This document shows positions 5,428-5,482 of a stretch of 5,482 bases of DNA, piece by piece (positions within the stretch are counted from its first letter, which is position 1; each line of letters starts with the position of its first letter). The notes beneath the pieces are model-generated. The model searched no databases, had not been told where the DNA came from, and saw only the letters and a list, made by a program, of their open reading frames with translations. The position numbers and the translations under genes are program-made. Origin of the DNA: CADCWK01 sp964244115 (GTDB lineage Bacteria; Chloroflexota; Chloroflexia; Thermomicrobiales; UBA6265); assembly GCA_964244115.1 (NCBI GenBank), contig CAXTHM010000118.1:1-5482 (forward strand). Direction: 5' to 3'.

Positions 5428-5482
5428 ATGTCGGACGCGGTCCGGGTAAACGGTCGGTGGACCCGTGACCCCTCGGTGGCGG
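5428..5482 (+). CDS. Possible start of a further gene, running off the window
   Basis: ATG 5428 opens an 18-codon frame (MSDAVRVNGRWTRDPSVA) that is still open at the window end, with a GGGGA 9 nt upstream. It is too short to assign a family or to confirm coding. Codons are mostly G/C-ending but include an in-frame GTA. It is listed so that the right edge is not read as empty. Confidence 0.25.
   Translation, partial: MSDAVRVNGRWTRDPSVA

Noticed and set aside
4893..5429. 178-codon minus-strand frame across the PAP2 end and the small membrane gene
   Set aside because: The plus strand has an exact ATGA overlap and a clear transmembrane helix here; the minus-strand product has no recognisable features.

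Overview
The window is GC-rich DNA (about 70% G+C by eye). It has strong G/C third-position bias, TTG and probably GTG starts alongside ATG, dense gene packing, and TAnnnT boxes sitting 6-7 nt upstream of ATG codons. These traits fit a high-GC Chloroflexota or Actinomycetota chromosome. The gene content does not decide between them, and this placement is an inference. There are no rRNA, tRNA, CRISPR, insertion-sequence or phage signatures, and no gene-free stretch longer than 300 bases.

Layout. Two genes on the minus strand read leftward: an iron-type alcohol dehydrogenase (1209-2450), then an Old Yellow Enzyme-family ene-reductase (1-1126) whose last few codons lie outside the left edge. They are 82 nt apart, with a small hairpin directly after the dehydrogenase stop. 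A divergent intergenic region (about 2451-2592) carries an A/T island with -10-like hexamers on both strands and a 10-bp direct repeat. On the plus strand follow an HD-domain phosphohydrolase of the dGTPase/SAMHD1/YwfO type (about 2593-4047), a six-helix PAP2/Aur1-like membrane phosphatase or phosphotransferase (about 4207-5085), and a small acidic, proline-rich protein with a C-terminal membrane anchor (5082-5387). The last two overlap by ATGA. The final 95 nt hold a short hairpin and the possible start of another reading frame that runs off the edge.

How the genes may work together. The minus-strand pair combines a flavin C=C reductase with a C=O reductase/alcohol dehydrogenase. That suits stepwise reduction of alpha,beta-unsaturated aldehydes or ketones (detoxification or catabolism), but the substrate cannot be read from sequence. 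On the plus strand, the HD enzyme is predicted to act on nucleotides in the cytoplasm, whereas the PAP2 enzyme has its active site predicted on the outer face of the membrane. No common pathway is evident. The PAP2 protein and its small partner are the only pair with clear translational coupling.

Most of the window is ordinary accessory metabolism. The points most worth a second look are the uncharacterised tail-anchored partner of the PAP2 enzyme with its own leaderless-type promoter, a Glu in place of a conserved active-site His in the iron dehydrogenase, and the unresolved start of the HD protein. No clearly novel multi-gene system was found.
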